Source: Pelagibacteraceae bacterium AG-447-E22
GTDB lineage: Bacteria; Pseudomonadota; Alphaproteobacteria; Pelagibacterales; Pelagibacteraceae
Assembly (NCBI GenBank): GCA_003212295.1
Contig: QCQC01000002.1
Location: forward strand, 1 to 64,000
Reading direction: 5' to 3'
DNA length: 64,000 nucleotides
Position 1 is the first letter of the stretch; each line of letters starts with the position of its first letter. The notes under the pieces are model-generated. The model was not told the DNA's origin. It searched no databases and saw only the letters and a program-made list of their open reading frames with translations. The position numbers and the translations under genes are program-made. Positions 42,944-51,922 of this stretch are shown here, in pieces.

Positions 42944-43540
42944 TTACGTTAATGTTTCGACTAATTGCCAATTTGGGTTATTTGATTTTGTATCTCTTGA
43001 AAACACCCATGTATCGTAAATTTTTTTAATTTTTTCTGGATCACCAGAAATTATTTTTTTTTCTTTATCTTTTATACAAGTTATAACTTCACTTACAAAA
43101 TCTACAGTAACTTTCAATATGCTGTCACTTTTTTTATGCTCTTTAATATTAGCAGAGTTAATTCCAATAAAAGTAATTTCTGCATGAAGACCTTTATTGT
43201 TTCTTTCTTTTAAGGCTTCATTAAATTGATCAAAAATTTTTTTACTTAGTAAAGGTTTGCTAGTTGTTAGCTTATTATCATTATCACTAAAATCTGTAAT
43301 AATGGTTTCATAAGCAATTTTTGCACCTCTAAGAAATTCCTTCTGAGCTTCTTCATCAAATATTTCAGTATTTTTAAACTTATTATTTAAAGCTTGATTT
43401 TTAATGACTTCTTCAAATTGTGTAGTTGATTTAGCTTCAAAACCAGATCTCCTTCCCAATATTCCTCTTAATCTTAAAAAGATAAAGCCCGCAATCATTG
43501 CAAGAAGTATTATATCAATGTACTCTAAACTATAATTCAT
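42944..43540 (-). CDS. Tim44/TimA-like domain inner-membrane protein
   Basis: The protein is about 198 residues from ATG at 43540. An N-terminal membrane helix (YIDIILLAMIAGFIFLRLRGILGRRSG) is followed by a Tim44-like globular domain: FLRGAKIAYETIITDF, LSKKIFDQFNEALKERNNKGLHAEITFIGINSANI and a C-terminal KIKKIYDTWVFSRDTKSNNPNWQLVET. A TTG 42 nt upstream would add residues before the anchor and looks wrong. In alphaproteobacteria this gene is typically near smr and opposite fxsA-secB. The function is unclear, perhaps in membrane protein handling. Confidence 0.88.
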   Translation of the reverse strand: MNYSLEYIDIILLAMIAGFIFLRLRGILGRRSGFEAKSTTQFEEVIKNQALNNKFKNTEIFDEEAQKEFLRGAKIAYETIITDFSDNDNKLTTSKPLLSKKIFDQFNEALKERNNKGLHAEITFIGINSANIKEHKKSDSILKVTVDFVSEVITCIKDKEKKIISGDPEKIKKIYDTWVFSRDTKSNNPNWQLVETLT

Positions 43541-43597
43541 GACATGATAGTAATTACTATGTTGAATAATTTCAACTAGCAATTACATTAAAGACAA

Positions 43598-44023
43598 ATG
43601 AACTCAGTTATTTTAACAATTATATTGGTCCCGATAGTTGAAATTTATCTTTTTATTAAAATTGGGGGCAATATAGGAGCTTTTAACACTATTTCATTAA
43701 TTTTTATAACAGCTTTAATTGGCGTACTTTATGCAAGATATGAAGGTCTTAATACACTAAGGTCTGGTTTCACACAATTGGTCAAGAACGAATTACCAGC
43801 GTATGAAATAATATCTGGAGCAGCAATAGCCTTTGCAGCTCTGTTACTTATAATTCCTGGTTTTGCGACAGATCTTGTTGGTTTTTTATTAATTTTTCCG
43901 TTAACAAGGAAACTATTTTTTCGAAATATTATTGGAAAAATAAAAAAGAAAGAAAATAAAAGTAAAGATTATATAGATGGAGATTTTGAAGATATAGAAG
44001 AGGATAATGACAAAAAAGTTTAA
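43598..44023 (+). CDS. fxsA: FxsA family membrane protein
   Basis: This 141-residue protein has the FxsA core VPIVEIYLFIKIGGNIGAFNTISLIFITALIGVLYARYEGLNTLRSG. A second pair of helices is followed by an acidic C-terminal tail (DFEDIEEDNDKKV). In E. coli FxsA relieves F-plasmid exclusion of phage T7 and its native role is unknown. It overlaps secB by 17 nt, a linkage usual in alphaproteobacteria. Confidence 0.9.
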   Translation: MNSVILTIILVPIVEIYLFIKIGGNIGAFNTISLIFITALIGVLYARYEGLNTLRSGFTQLVKNELPAYEIISGAAIAFAALLLIIPGFATDLVGFLLIFPLTRKLFFRNIIGKIKKKENKSKDYIDGDFEDIEEDNDKKV

Positions 44024-44429
44024 AATATTAGGTCAATATATAAAAGATATGTCAAGCGAAACAGCGGATGTTGAAACATTCTTGTTTGTTAAAGATAATA
44101 TTTCTAAATATCAATTAAATATTGATATTAACTCGAAGGCTATAAAAAATAAACTAATTGAGGTAAATGTAACTCTGAAGTTTGAAGATAAAGAGCCTAG
44201 CGAAAAAAAATCTTACTTCGAAATAGTTTATGCTTCAATTATTAGATTAAGTGAAGATGTAAAAGAAAAAAAAGAGCTAGAAAAAATAATTTTAAGTGAT
44301 GTTCCTACTGAAATTTTTCCAAATTTAGAAAAAGCTTTTTTGAACTTGATACATAATTCTGGATATCCAGGTATAAAATTAGAAAAAAAGATTGATTTTA
44401 TTAAACTATATAACGAAAAATTTAACTAA
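44007..44429 (+). CDS. secB: SecB, protein-export chaperone
   Basis: This 140-residue protein has FKILGQYIKDMSSETAD at the start, then NIDINSKAIKNKLIEVNVTLKF, YFEIVYASIIRLSED and IFPNLEKAFLNLIHNSGYPGIKLEKKIDFIKLY, matching SecB in order. It should hold unfolded preproteins and deliver them to SecA. It starts inside the fxsA tail and converges on dnaQ with an 8-nt overlap. Confidence 0.93.
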   Translation: MTKKFKILGQYIKDMSSETADVETFLFVKDNISKYQLNIDINSKAIKNKLIEVNVTLKFEDKEPSEKKSYFEIVYASIIRLSEDVKEKKELEKIILSDVPTEIFPNLEKAFLNLIHNSGYPGIKLEKKIDFIKLYNEKFN

Positions 44430-45087
44430 AAAAATTTTTCTTTAAATTATCAGTCAAAAATTTTTTATGTCTTTTTAATTCATCTGATGATAACTCAACA
44501 ACTTCCTTATAATAAGATGTTTCTTTTATTTTTTTTTTATTTAAATGAATATTTTCAACTTTAAAGTCTAAGGTAGGTTCTTTTTGATCGAGTAAATTTA
44601 TATATACTTTTGCTAAAAGATCACAATCTATTAGTGCGGTATGTTGAGTTCTTTTAGAATTATCAATTCGATATCTCTTACAAAGAGCATCTAAACTAGT
44701 TGATGAACCAGGAAATTTATCTCTTGCTAAAATTAATGTATCTACAATTTCATTTTCTAATCTTTTAATTCCAAGCAAGCCGAGTTCATTATTCAGATGT
44801 GCTAAATCAAATTCTGCGTTATGTATTACCAAAGTTTTATCCTTTACAAAGTCTAAAAAATCTTGAGCGACATCTTTAAACTTTTGTTTAGAAGCAAGAA
44901 AATCATCAGTATAACCATGAACTTCAAGAGCTTTTTCAGAAACTTTTCTCTCAGGATTTAAATAACAATGAAATTTATTTTTTGTCGGAATTAGATTCTC
45001 TAATTCTATACATCCAATTTCAACTATACGATGCCCATCTTTAACTGAAATTCCAGTCGTTTCTGTGTCTAAAATAATTTCTTTCAT
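44422..45087 (-). CDS. dnaQ: DNA polymerase III epsilon subunit (proofreading exonuclease)
   Basis: This 221-residue DEDDh exonuclease has EIILDTETTGIS (Exo I, Asp7/Glu9), VIHNAEFDLAHLNNEL (Exo II), and HTALIDCDLLAKVYINL (Exo III, His and Asp). A C-terminal tail for binding the alpha subunit follows. It proofreads replication. It is the last gene of the minus-strand block ppsR-maf-aroE-coaE-dnaQ running away from the putative origin. Confidence 0.95.
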   Translation of the reverse strand: MKEIILDTETTGISVKDGHRIVEIGCIELENLIPTKNKFHCYLNPERKVSEKALEVHGYTDDFLASKQKFKDVAQDFLDFVKDKTLVIHNAEFDLAHLNNELGLLGIKRLENEIVDTLILARDKFPGSSTSLDALCKRYRIDNSKRTQHTALIDCDLLAKVYINLLDQKEPTLDFKVENIHLNKKKIKETSYYKEVVELSSDELKRHKKFLTDNLKKNFFS

Positions 45088-45089
45088 AA

Positions 45090-45656
45090 TTAAATTTGAT
45101 TAAGAATTCTTTTAACATATTTTTCGATAGTTTTTGTTTTAAAATCATTTTTAATAATAAAATTTGATTTTTTTTTTTTATAATCAAGTGAAAGTTGAAT
45201 CTTTTTAAATATTTTAAAAAGTTTTTTATTGTAATTTTTTCTCTTTTTTAAGCGTCTTAAAAGCTCTGATTTTTTTGGTTGTATAAATATTAGTATATCT
45301 TTTGGTTTGTTAATCTTATTTTCTAACAAAAGAGGTATATCTAAAATTACTATCTTTTTATTTTTATTTTTTTTTAAAAAGATATTCATTTTTTTTCTTA
45401 TTTCTAAATGAACAATTTTTATAATTTTTTTTAAATTATTTTTTTCGGCTAATATAGCATTCGAAATATCTGATTTATGTATTGGAAATTTAATAAAATA
45501 TTCCGGTAAACTTTTTTTTAATTTTTTAAAGATTGATCTATCTTTTTTATATAATTTACCTACTTCTTCATCTGCATTAAATACTGGATATCCAAATTTT
45601 TTAGCAACATAACTTTTCCCAGATCCTATTTCTCCTAAAATACCAATTATTTTCAT
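45090..45656 (-). CDS. coaE: CoaE, dephospho-CoA kinase
   Basis: This 188-residue P-loop kinase has ILGEIGSGKS at residues 5-14 and FPVFNADEEVGKLY-like FGYPVFNADEEVGKLYKK. IVILDIPLLLENK is the LID-adjacent motif, and a basic C-terminus follows. It performs the last step of coenzyme A synthesis. The gene is extremely lysine-rich. It overlaps aroE by 4 nt and lies 2 nt before dnaQ. Confidence 0.95.
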   Translation of the reverse strand: MKIIGILGEIGSGKSYVAKKFGYPVFNADEEVGKLYKKDRSIFKKLKKSLPEYFIKFPIHKSDISNAILAEKNNLKKIIKIVHLEIRKKMNIFLKKNKNKKIVILDIPLLLENKINKPKDILIFIQPKKSELLRRLKKRKNYNKKLFKIFKKIQLSLDYKKKKSNFIIKNDFKTKTIEKYVKRILNQI

Positions 45657-46447
45657 TGATCTAAAACTTTTAAAACTTCATCGTTAATTTCAGGTTGAAT
45701 TCCGTGCCAAATTTTAAAAGCGGCTGCAGCTTGATGGATAAACATTCTTTTACCATTTTCTACGCGGTTTCCCATTGATTTTGCATTTTTTAAAAAATTA
45801 GTTTCCTTTGGATTATAGATTACATCATAAAAAAATTTTTCATTTTCAATTTTTGAAAGATCCAAGTTAATTTCTTCATTGTTATTAAGCCCTACACTTG
45901 TCGCGTTAATTATCATATCAAATTGTGGAATTTCCCCCCATTCACATATTGTCAAATTGACAAATATTTCTTTTAATTTTTTAACTTTAGCTATCGTCCT
46001 ATTGGTTATCATAATATTTGATGCATTCATTTTCATAAGAGAAAAAATAATAGATGGTACTACTCCTCCTGCACCAATTATAAAAATCTTTTTTCCATTA
46101 ACATTAAATTTTGTATCTTGTATGGCTGATGAAAACCCGTCAATATCTGTATTGTGGCCAATAATTTTTTTATCTTTTAAATAAATTGTGTTAACAGATC
46201 GTGTTTCCTCAGCTTCATGGCTTAGTTCATCCAAGTAAGAAATAACTTCATTTTTAAAAGGTATTGTAACATTTGCGCCTTCTATTTCTTTGTTTTTAAT
46301 TTTAAGAAATAAATTTTTTAAATCTGAGCTTTCTAATTTCTGTTTTTCAAATACGGCTTTTATATTATTCTTTTTAATCCAAAAATTGTGAAGTTGAGGA
46401 GATTGTGAATGATTTATTGGATTACCAATTACTAAATATTTTTTCAT
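45653..46447 (-). CDS. aroE: Shikimate dehydrogenase
   Basis: This 264-residue NADP enzyme has YLVIGNPINHSQSPQLHNFWI at the start and EGANVTIPFKNEV with the catalytic Lys. HNTDIDGF carries the conserved Asp, the Rossmann motif is IIGAGGVVPSI, and NATSVGLNNN is followed by EQAA-like MFIHQAAAAFKIWHG. It reduces 3-dehydroshikimate. It is complete and placed between maf and coaE, the standard alphaproteobacterial order. Confidence 0.96.
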   Translation of the reverse strand: MKKYLVIGNPINHSQSPQLHNFWIKKNNIKAVFEKQKLESSDLKNLFLKIKNKEIEGANVTIPFKNEVISYLDELSHEAEETRSVNTIYLKDKKIIGHNTDIDGFSSAIQDTKFNVNGKKIFIIGAGGVVPSIIFSLMKMNASNIMITNRTIAKVKKLKEIFVNLTICEWGEIPQFDMIINATSVGLNNNEEINLDLSKIENEKFFYDVIYNPKETNFLKNAKSMGNRVENGKRMFIHQAAAAFKIWHGIQPEINDEVLKVLDQ

Positions 46448-46448
46448 T

Positions 46449-47030
46449 TTAATAATTATTTAAATGTTCTTTTATTTTATTTATTGGAAGACCCATTATT
46501 GTATTTTCATCTCCCTCAATATTTGAAAAAAGATTTCTCCCTTCTCCCTCAATTTGATATACGTTATAGGCGTATAAACTCTCGTCTGGTATTTTTTCTA
46601 GATAAGATATTAGGTCTTTTTCATCAAAAGTTTTCATGGTTAAAGTCGCTTTATCAGTATAATTCCATACCATTGAACCATTTTTTGAAATACAAACTGA
46701 ACTGATAAGGTTATGTTTTTTCCCGTTAAGTTTTTTTAAAATAAACAAAGCCTCTTCTCTACTTTCTGGTTTGGAAATTAGTTCACCATTCAAATCAATA
46801 ACACTGTCAGCACCTATTACGATTTTCTCAAGTTTCGTTTGACTAATTTTATTAGCTTTTAATTCTGCAAGATTTTTAGAAATGGTTTCTGGTGTAGCCT
46901 TTTCTTTTATTAAACTTTTTTTAACAATATCTTCGTCAATATTTGAGGGTAAAACACTACAATTTATTCCATTTTTATTTAAAATTTCTTTTCTAACTTT
47001 ACTTTTTGATGCAAGAATTATTTCAATCAT
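46449..47030 (-). CDS. maf: Maf-like nucleotide pyrophosphatase
   Basis: This 193-residue protein shows EIILASKSKVRKEILNK, the metal-binding VIGADSVIDLNGELISKPESREEALFILKKLNGKKH and a C-terminal YQIEGEGRNLFSNIEGDENTIMGLPI. Maf enzymes hydrolyse non-canonical NTPs such as m5UTP or dTTP/UTP. It overlaps ppsR by 8 nt and lies 1 nt before aroE. Confidence 0.94.
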   Translation of the reverse strand: MIEIILASKSKVRKEILNKNGINCSVLPSNIDEDIVKKSLIKEKATPETISKNLAELKANKISQTKLEKIVIGADSVIDLNGELISKPESREEALFILKKLNGKKHNLISSVCISKNGSMVWNYTDKATLTMKTFDEKDLISYLEKIPDESLYAYNVYQIEGEGRNLFSNIEGDENTIMGLPINKIKEHLNNY

Positions 47031-47847
47031 TTTTTTTATAAATTTCGTAAATTTTTATTATGGATGCAACTGTTTCTTCTACAGATTTTCTTGTTACATC
47101 AATGACAGGCCATTTATATTTTCTAAAAGTATTTTTGGCTCGATCAACTTCTTTCTTAATATTTTCAAGATTTGTATAATTTTTATTTTCAGATTCTTTA
47201 ATAGAATTCATTCTATTTTTTCTTATATCTGCCAGCCTTTCCGGTTCTGTATTTAAACCAATTACGCACGCCATATTTGGATTATCTTTTAAAGATTTAG
47301 GAATAGAGTTTTCGTCTACTAAAGGTATGTTTGAGGTTTTAAAACCTTTGTTTGCAAGATAGATTGATGTTGGAGTTTTGCTTGTTCTGCTTACACCTAA
47401 AAGAATTATGTCAGATTTATTTAATTCTTTAACTAAATTTCCATCATCATGATTCATTGTAAATTGTATTGCTGCAATTTTCTTATAATATTCTTCGTTT
47501 AATGCGTACTGACCGCTTGGTTGGTGTGAAGCCTTTTGATTCAAAAGTTTTGAAAAGCTTAGTATTAGATCTCCAAGAACACCAAAACATGGAATTTTTT
47601 TATCTTCACTTGTGTTGGCTAAAAATTTTGCCAAATTACTATCAACAATAGAATATAAAATAATTGAATTCGAATTTTTTTCTGCTTCTGACAATATTTT
47701 AAAAATTTGATTTTCTGTTCTTGTAAAAGAATAAGTATGAATTTTATAATCTATATTTTTAAATTGAGCTTTTATAGCTATAAATATTCTATCTAATGTT
47801 TCTCCTGTAGAGTCAGATATAAGATAAATTTGATATGTATTGTTCAT
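47023..47847 (-). CDS. ppsR: DUF299 pyruvate phosphate dikinase / PEP synthase regulatory protein
   Basis: This 274-residue protein has IYLISDSTGETLDRIF at the start, HQPSGQYALNEEYYKKIAAIQFTMNHDDG in the middle and the P-loop ILLGVSRTSKTPTSIYLANKG. The kinase/pyrophosphorylase of this family switches PEP synthase or PPDK off and on by phosphorylating its active-site Thr. Which target applies is unknown here. This is the RP001/DUF299 gene that flanks oriC in Caulobacter and Rickettsia, divergent from hemE. Confidence 0.93.
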   Translation of the reverse strand: MNNTYQIYLISDSTGETLDRIFIAIKAQFKNIDYKIHTYSFTRTENQIFKILSEAEKNSNSIILYSIVDSNLAKFLANTSEDKKIPCFGVLGDLILSFSKLLNQKASHQPSGQYALNEEYYKKIAAIQFTMNHDDGNLVKELNKSDIILLGVSRTSKTPTSIYLANKGFKTSNIPLVDENSIPKSLKDNPNMACVIGLNTEPERLADIRKNRMNSIKESENKNYTNLENIKKEVDRAKNTFRKYKWPVIDVTRKSVEETVASIIKIYEIYKKND

Positions 47848-48128
47848 GTATAAACTGTTAACAATATTTTATTATTTAAATCAAATTTTACTAATTTAAT
47901 ATTTTAAAATTTTTGTTGTAAAACCGAAGTTTTATTAACATTATCAAACATCTGTACAATATTTTAGGTAATTTTAAAGAATTGTTAATAAGCTTCAATT
48001 TTTCATATATATTAAATTAATTTAAAACATTAAATGTTAATAAATTGTTTATAAAATGTTCATTAAATTTAATCATCATTATTCACAGGATCTACTAATA
48101 CTACAACCTTATATATTTAATTATTAAT
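47848..48128. other. Candidate chromosomal replication origin (oriC) between ppsR and hemE
   Basis: This 281-bp gap is almost pure A/T and carries no gene. It contains the 9-mer TTATTAACA three times (47932-47940 plus; 47983-47991 and 48035-48043 minus), the variant TTATAAACA (48046-48054, minus) and TTATTCACA (48079-48087, plus). The last fits the DnaA-box consensus TTATNCACA exactly. A 6-bp hairpin TAAAAC-CGAA-GTTTTA lies at 47919-47934. The DUF299/hemE flanks and divergent transcription are the known alphaproteobacterial origin context. Function is inferred, not shown. Confidence 0.75.
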
Positions 48129-49130
48129 ATGTCTCCAATTACAGAAGTAATAGTAAATAAAAAAACCAACATTCAACCAGTTTGGATTATGAGACAAGCA
48201 GGCAGATATTTGCCTGAGTTTAGGGAAATTCGAAAAGTTAATACAGATTTTATTAAATTATGTTTAAATGAAAAACTGGCTTCAGAAATAACACTTCAAC
48301 CTTTAAAAAGATTTGAATTAGATGCAGCAATTATTTTTTCAGATATTTTGATGCTCCCATATGGTCTAAATCAAAAGGTTGAATTTAAAAAAAATTTTGG
48401 TCCTTTACTAGGTGACTTAAATTTAGATGAAATTTCTAAAATAGATGAAGTTGACTTTGTTGAAAAAATTTACCCTGTTTATAAAGCCATTAATTTAGTA
48501 AAAAAAAATAAACTTACTAATAATAAAACCATAATAGGTTTTACTGGTGCTCCTTGGACATTACTTGTTTACATGATAAATAAACAATCTCCAAAATTGA
48601 AGCTCAAAGATGATTTTTTTAAAGATGAATTTGTAATAAATCGAATTTTAATAATTCTTGAAAAATTTTTGAAAGTTCATATTAAAAATCAAATAGATAA
48701 TGGAGCTGAGGTAATACAAATTTTTGATAGTTGGGCGGGACTATTAAGTGAGAAAGATCTACCAAATTATATATATATTCCAACTTTAAGTTTAGTTGAT
48801 TACGTTAAGTCTTTAGGAGTGCCTGTAATTTGTTTTCCAAGAGGAATAAAAAATTATAAAAATTATTGTGAAATAGTAAAACCTGATGCAATTTGTATTG
48901 ATTATGATGTTGATCCTATTTTAATTGCTGATCAAATTAATATTCCGATCCAAGGAGGGATGGATCCGAAGATTTTACTATCTGATAAAGAAACTTTAAA
49001 AAAAGAAATAAACAAATATCTCAATATATTTAAACATCATCCATATATATTTAACTTAGGACATGGAATATTACCCGAAACAAAAATAGAAATGATGGAA
49101 TATCTCGTTAAAACAGTAAAAGATTTTTAA
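48129..49130 (+). CDS. hemE: Uroporphyrinogen decarboxylase
   Basis: This 333-residue cytoplasmic enzyme has PVWIMRQAGRYLPEFREI at the start with the conserved Arg residues, AAIIFSDILMLP with the catalytic Asp, GFTGAPWTLLVYM, FDSWAGLLS and GGMDPKILL, and FNLGHGILPET at the end. It makes coproporphyrinogen III. It begins the plus-strand hemE-hemH-hemJ run. The ATG follows the putative origin with no clear Shine-Dalgarno sequence. Confidence 0.97.
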   Translation: MSPITEVIVNKKTNIQPVWIMRQAGRYLPEFREIRKVNTDFIKLCLNEKLASEITLQPLKRFELDAAIIFSDILMLPYGLNQKVEFKKNFGPLLGDLNLDEISKIDEVDFVEKIYPVYKAINLVKKNKLTNNKTIIGFTGAPWTLLVYMINKQSPKLKLKDDFFKDEFVINRILIILEKFLKVHIKNQIDNGAEVIQIFDSWAGLLSEKDLPNYIYIPTLSLVDYVKSLGVPVICFPRGIKNYKNYCEIVKPDAICIDYDVDPILIADQINIPIQGGMDPKILLSDKETLKKEINKYLNIFKHHPYIFNLGHGILPETKIEMMEYLVKTVKDF

Positions 49131-50165
49131 ATGAAAAAAGCAGTAATATTATTTAATCTAGGTGGTCCTGACAAACTTGAAAATGTTGAACCTTTTTTAT
49201 TTAATCTTTTTAATGATCCAGCAATTTTAAACTTACCAAACTTTTTAAGATATCCATTAGCTAAATTGATAGCTAACAGAAGAGCTCCAACTGCAAAAAA
49301 AATTTATGAAGAATTAGGTGGCTCTTCTCCCATTTTAAAACTTACTGAACAACAAGCTAGTGCTTTAGAATTGAGACTAAATAAAGATGATAATTCATCT
49401 AATTTTAAATGCTTTACAGTAATGAGGTGTTGGCATCCAAGAGCAGAAAACGTTGTTAAACAGGTAATTAATTATAATCCAGATGAAATAATATTAATGC
49501 CATTATACCCACAGTATTCAGCGGCTACATCTGGTTCATCTATAAAAGAGTGGAACGATGTTTGTAAAAAAAGTAATTTTAAAAAGAAAACAAGTACGAT
49601 TTGTTGTTATCCAACTGATGAAAATTTTATTCAAGCACATAAAGATGAAATTTTAAAGAAAACAAATAATTATAAGAATTTTAAATTAATATTTTCTGCA
49701 CACGGTTTGCCTGAAAAAAATATTAAAAAAGGTGACCCATATCAATGGCAGGTAGAGCAATCTGTTAAAAAAATTGTTGATTCTTTGAATATAAAAGATT
49801 TAGATTGGATTTTAAGTTATCAAAGTCGTGTCGGACCTTTAAAATGGATTGGTCCATCTACAGAAGAAATTATTGTGGAAAATTCAAAATTAGGCAAACA
49901 TATTGTTTTGGTCCCTGTTGCATTTGTATCAGAGCATTCCGAAACATTGGTAGAGCTAGACATAGAATACAAAGAGTTAGCCAAAAAAAATGGCTGTAAG
50001 AATTATTCTAGAGTACCAGCACTAGGAACAAATGAAAACTATATTAAAGCAATGTCCGATTTAATAATAAAAAAACAAAATTACAATTTTAATGGAGAAA
50101 TCTTTCCACCAAAAATACAATGTCCAAACCAATTTAAAAAGTGTCCATGTCTAAGTTATGAATAG
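49131..50165 (+). CDS. hemH: Ferrochelatase
   Basis: This 344-residue enzyme inserts iron into protoporphyrin IX. It has AVILFNLGGPDKLENVEPFLFNLFNDP, GGSSPILKLTEQQA, the metal-binding His in ILPLYPQYSAATSGS-like region and FSAHGLPEKNIKKGDPY, and LVPVAFVSEHSETLVELDIEY. A cysteine-rich C-terminal end (QCPNQFKKCPCLS) could bind a 2Fe-2S cluster, as in some alphaproteobacterial and eukaryotic ferrochelatases. It is 0 nt after hemE and overlaps hemJ by 8 nt. Confidence 0.96.
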   Translation: MKKAVILFNLGGPDKLENVEPFLFNLFNDPAILNLPNFLRYPLAKLIANRRAPTAKKIYEELGGSSPILKLTEQQASALELRLNKDDNSSNFKCFTVMRCWHPRAENVVKQVINYNPDEIILMPLYPQYSAATSGSSIKEWNDVCKKSNFKKKTSTICCYPTDENFIQAHKDEILKKTNNYKNFKLIFSAHGLPEKNIKKGDPYQWQVEQSVKKIVDSLNIKDLDWILSYQSRVGPLKWIGPSTEEIIVENSKLGKHIVLVPVAFVSEHSETLVELDIEYKELAKKNGCKNYSRVPALGTNENYIKAMSDLIIKKQNYNFNGEIFPPKIQCPNQFKKCPCLSYE

Positions 50166-50589
50166 CTACTTATTATTTAAAAGTTTACATTTGATTGCAG
50201 TCATTTCTTGGATGGCTGGACTTTTATACCTTCCAAGAATATTTGTATATCATTCTGAAAATAATAATGAAATTATAGCAAATGTATTTAAAACAATGGA
50301 AAGAAAATTATTTTATTACATAATGACGCCAGCAATGGTGCTAAGTTGGATATTTGGTTTAGTCTTAATTCACGAAATAGGTTTCGGACAATTAGCTAGT
50401 CTATGGCTTCAATTAAAGCTTATATTAGTGATATTATTAACTGTTTATCACTTCTATCTAGGTTCATTACTAAATCAATTTAAATTAGATCAAAATCAAA
50501 AAAGCACAAAATTCTATCGTTACATTAATGAGATACCTACATTAATGCTAATTTTAATAGTTTTTTTAGTAATTTTTAAGCCAATCTAG
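50158..50589 (+). CDS. hemJ: HemJ, protoporphyrinogen IX oxidase
   Basis: This 143-residue protein has four membrane helices and the HemJ signature LLFKSLHLIAVISWMAGLLYLPRIFVYH with the conserved His heme ligand. KRMERKLFYYIMTPAM-like KTMERKLFYYIMTPAMVLSW, LWLQLKLILVILLTVYHFYLG and a final helix follow. It oxidises protoporphyrinogen using a membrane electron acceptor. This completes hemE-hemJ-hemH in one transcription unit. Confidence 0.94.
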   Translation: MNSYLLFKSLHLIAVISWMAGLLYLPRIFVYHSENNNEIIANVFKTMERKLFYYIMTPAMVLSWIFGLVLIHEIGFGQLASLWLQLKLILVILLTVYHFYLGSLLNQFKLDQNQKSTKFYRYINEIPTLMLILIVFLVIFKPI

Positions 50590-50591
50590 GG

Positions 50592-50619
50592 TTGAATTAT
50601 CTTAAATTGTATATATATT
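50592..50619 (+). promoter_or_regulatory. Putative promoter upstream of rho
   Basis: TTGAAT (50592-50597), a 16-nt spacer and TATATT (50614-50619) form a plausible sigma-70 promoter that would give rho a leader of about 28 nt. The region is AT-rich, so the match is only suggestive. Confidence 0.35.
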
Positions 50620-50653
50620 AATCATATTATTAAGTCCTTAATAATTTTCAATC

Positions 50654-51922
50654 ATGAACATACAGGAATTAAAACTAAAATCATCTGAACAGCTTATTAC
50701 TCAAGCAGAAGAGCTTGGTATAGAAAATGCTAGCACTTTAAGAAAACAAGAGATTCTTTTTGCTATATTAAAAAAAGTTGCTGAAAAAGAAGAAATTACT
50801 GGCGCGGGTGTATTGCAGTTATTACAAGATGGATTTGGTTTTTTGAGAGCAATGGAGTCAAATTATTTGCCTGGACCAGATGACATTTATGTAAGTCCAA
50901 GTCAAATTAGAAAATTTGGTTTAAGGACTGGTGATACTGTAGAGGGACCTGTGCGAGCACCAAAAGAAGGAGAGAGATATTTTGCGTTGCTTCAGGTCAG
51001 TAAAATAAATTTTGAGGAACCAGAAAAATCAAGACATAAAATAGCATTTGACAACTTAACCCCTTTATATCCAGATAAGCAGCTTGTTATGGAAGTTGAA
51101 GCTGTAAAACCAGATAAAAAACAAGATCTGACCCCAAGACTAATTGACTTGGTAAGCCCGATTGGAAAAGGCCAAAGGTCAATTATTATTTCACCTCCTA
51201 AAGCTGGTAAAACTATGATTCTTCAGAGCATTGCAAACTCGATAGCAAAAAATTATCCCGAATGTTATTTAATAGTCCTTTTAATTGATGAAAGACCTGA
51301 AGAGGTAACTGACATGCAAAGAACAGTAAAAGGTGAAGTAATTAGCTCAACATTTGATGAGCCAGCACAAAGACATGTAGCTGTCGCTGAAATGGTCATT
51401 GAAAAAGCTAAAAGATTAACCGAGCATAAAAAAGACGTTGTTATATTATTAGACTCAATTACTAGATTAGGACGAGCTTATAATGCAGTTATTCCAAGCT
51501 CAGGTAAAGTTTTAACTGGTGGGGTTGATGCTAATGCTCTGCAAAGGCCCAAAAGGTTTTTTGGAGCTGCTAGAAACATTGAAGAAGGTGGTTCACTTAC
51601 AATTATATCTACAGCGTTAATTGATACAGGTAGTAGAATGGATGAAGTAATTTTTGAAGAATTTAAGGGAACAGGAAATAGCGAAACAGTATTGGATAGA
51701 AAAATAGCAGATAAAAGAATTTATCCAGCTATAGATATAACAAAATCTGGTACTAGAAGAGAAGAGTTATTGTTTGAAAAGGACGACCTTCAAAAAATGA
51801 ATGTTTTAAGAAGAATTATTGCCCCAATGGGAACTATGGATGCTATTGAATTTATCAGCTCAAAATTAAAGGATACAAAAAATAATTCTGACTTTTTTAA
51901 TTCAATGAATAAACCTGCTTAA
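50654..51922 (+). CDS. rho: Rho transcription termination factor
   Basis: This 422-residue RNA helicase has an N-terminal helical part ([15 protein letters not shown]...), the RNP-like RNA-binding [31 protein letters not shown], Walker A PPKAGKTM at 181-188, [17 protein letters not shown], and the Q/R loops of the secondary RNA site ([30 protein letters not shown]). It is complete and of normal length. In a window with only one clear intrinsic terminator, Rho-dependent termination is expected to matter. Confidence 0.98.
   Translation: MNIQELKLKSSEQLITQAEELGIENASTLRKQEILFAILKKVAEKEEITGAGVLQLLQDGFGFLRAMESNYLPGPDDIYVSPSQIRKFGLRTGDTVEGPVRAPKEGERYFALLQVSKINFEEPEKSRHKIAFDNLTPLYPDKQLVMEVEAVKPDKKQDLTPRLIDLVSPIGKGQRSIIISPPKAGKTMILQSIANSIAKNYPECYLIVLLIDERPEEVTDMQRTVKGEVISSTFDEPAQRHVAVAEMVIEKAKRLTEHKKDVVILLDSITRLGRAYNAVIPSSGKVLTGGVDANALQRPKRFFGAARNIEEGGSLTIISTALIDTGSRMDEVIFEEFKGTGNSETVLDRKIADKRIYPAIDITKSGTRREELLFEKDDLQKMNVLRRIIAPMGTMDAIEFISSKLKDTKNNSDFFNSMNKPA

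Noticed and set aside
46882-47256. 124-residue plus-strand frame across maf and ppsR
   Set aside because: It is low-complexity Phe/Ile-rich reading of the antisense of two well-supported genes.
47848-48128. CtrA-like TTAA-N7-TTAA sites in the candidate origin
   Set aside because: In nearly pure A/T DNA such spaced TTAA pairs are expected by chance, so they add no evidence.
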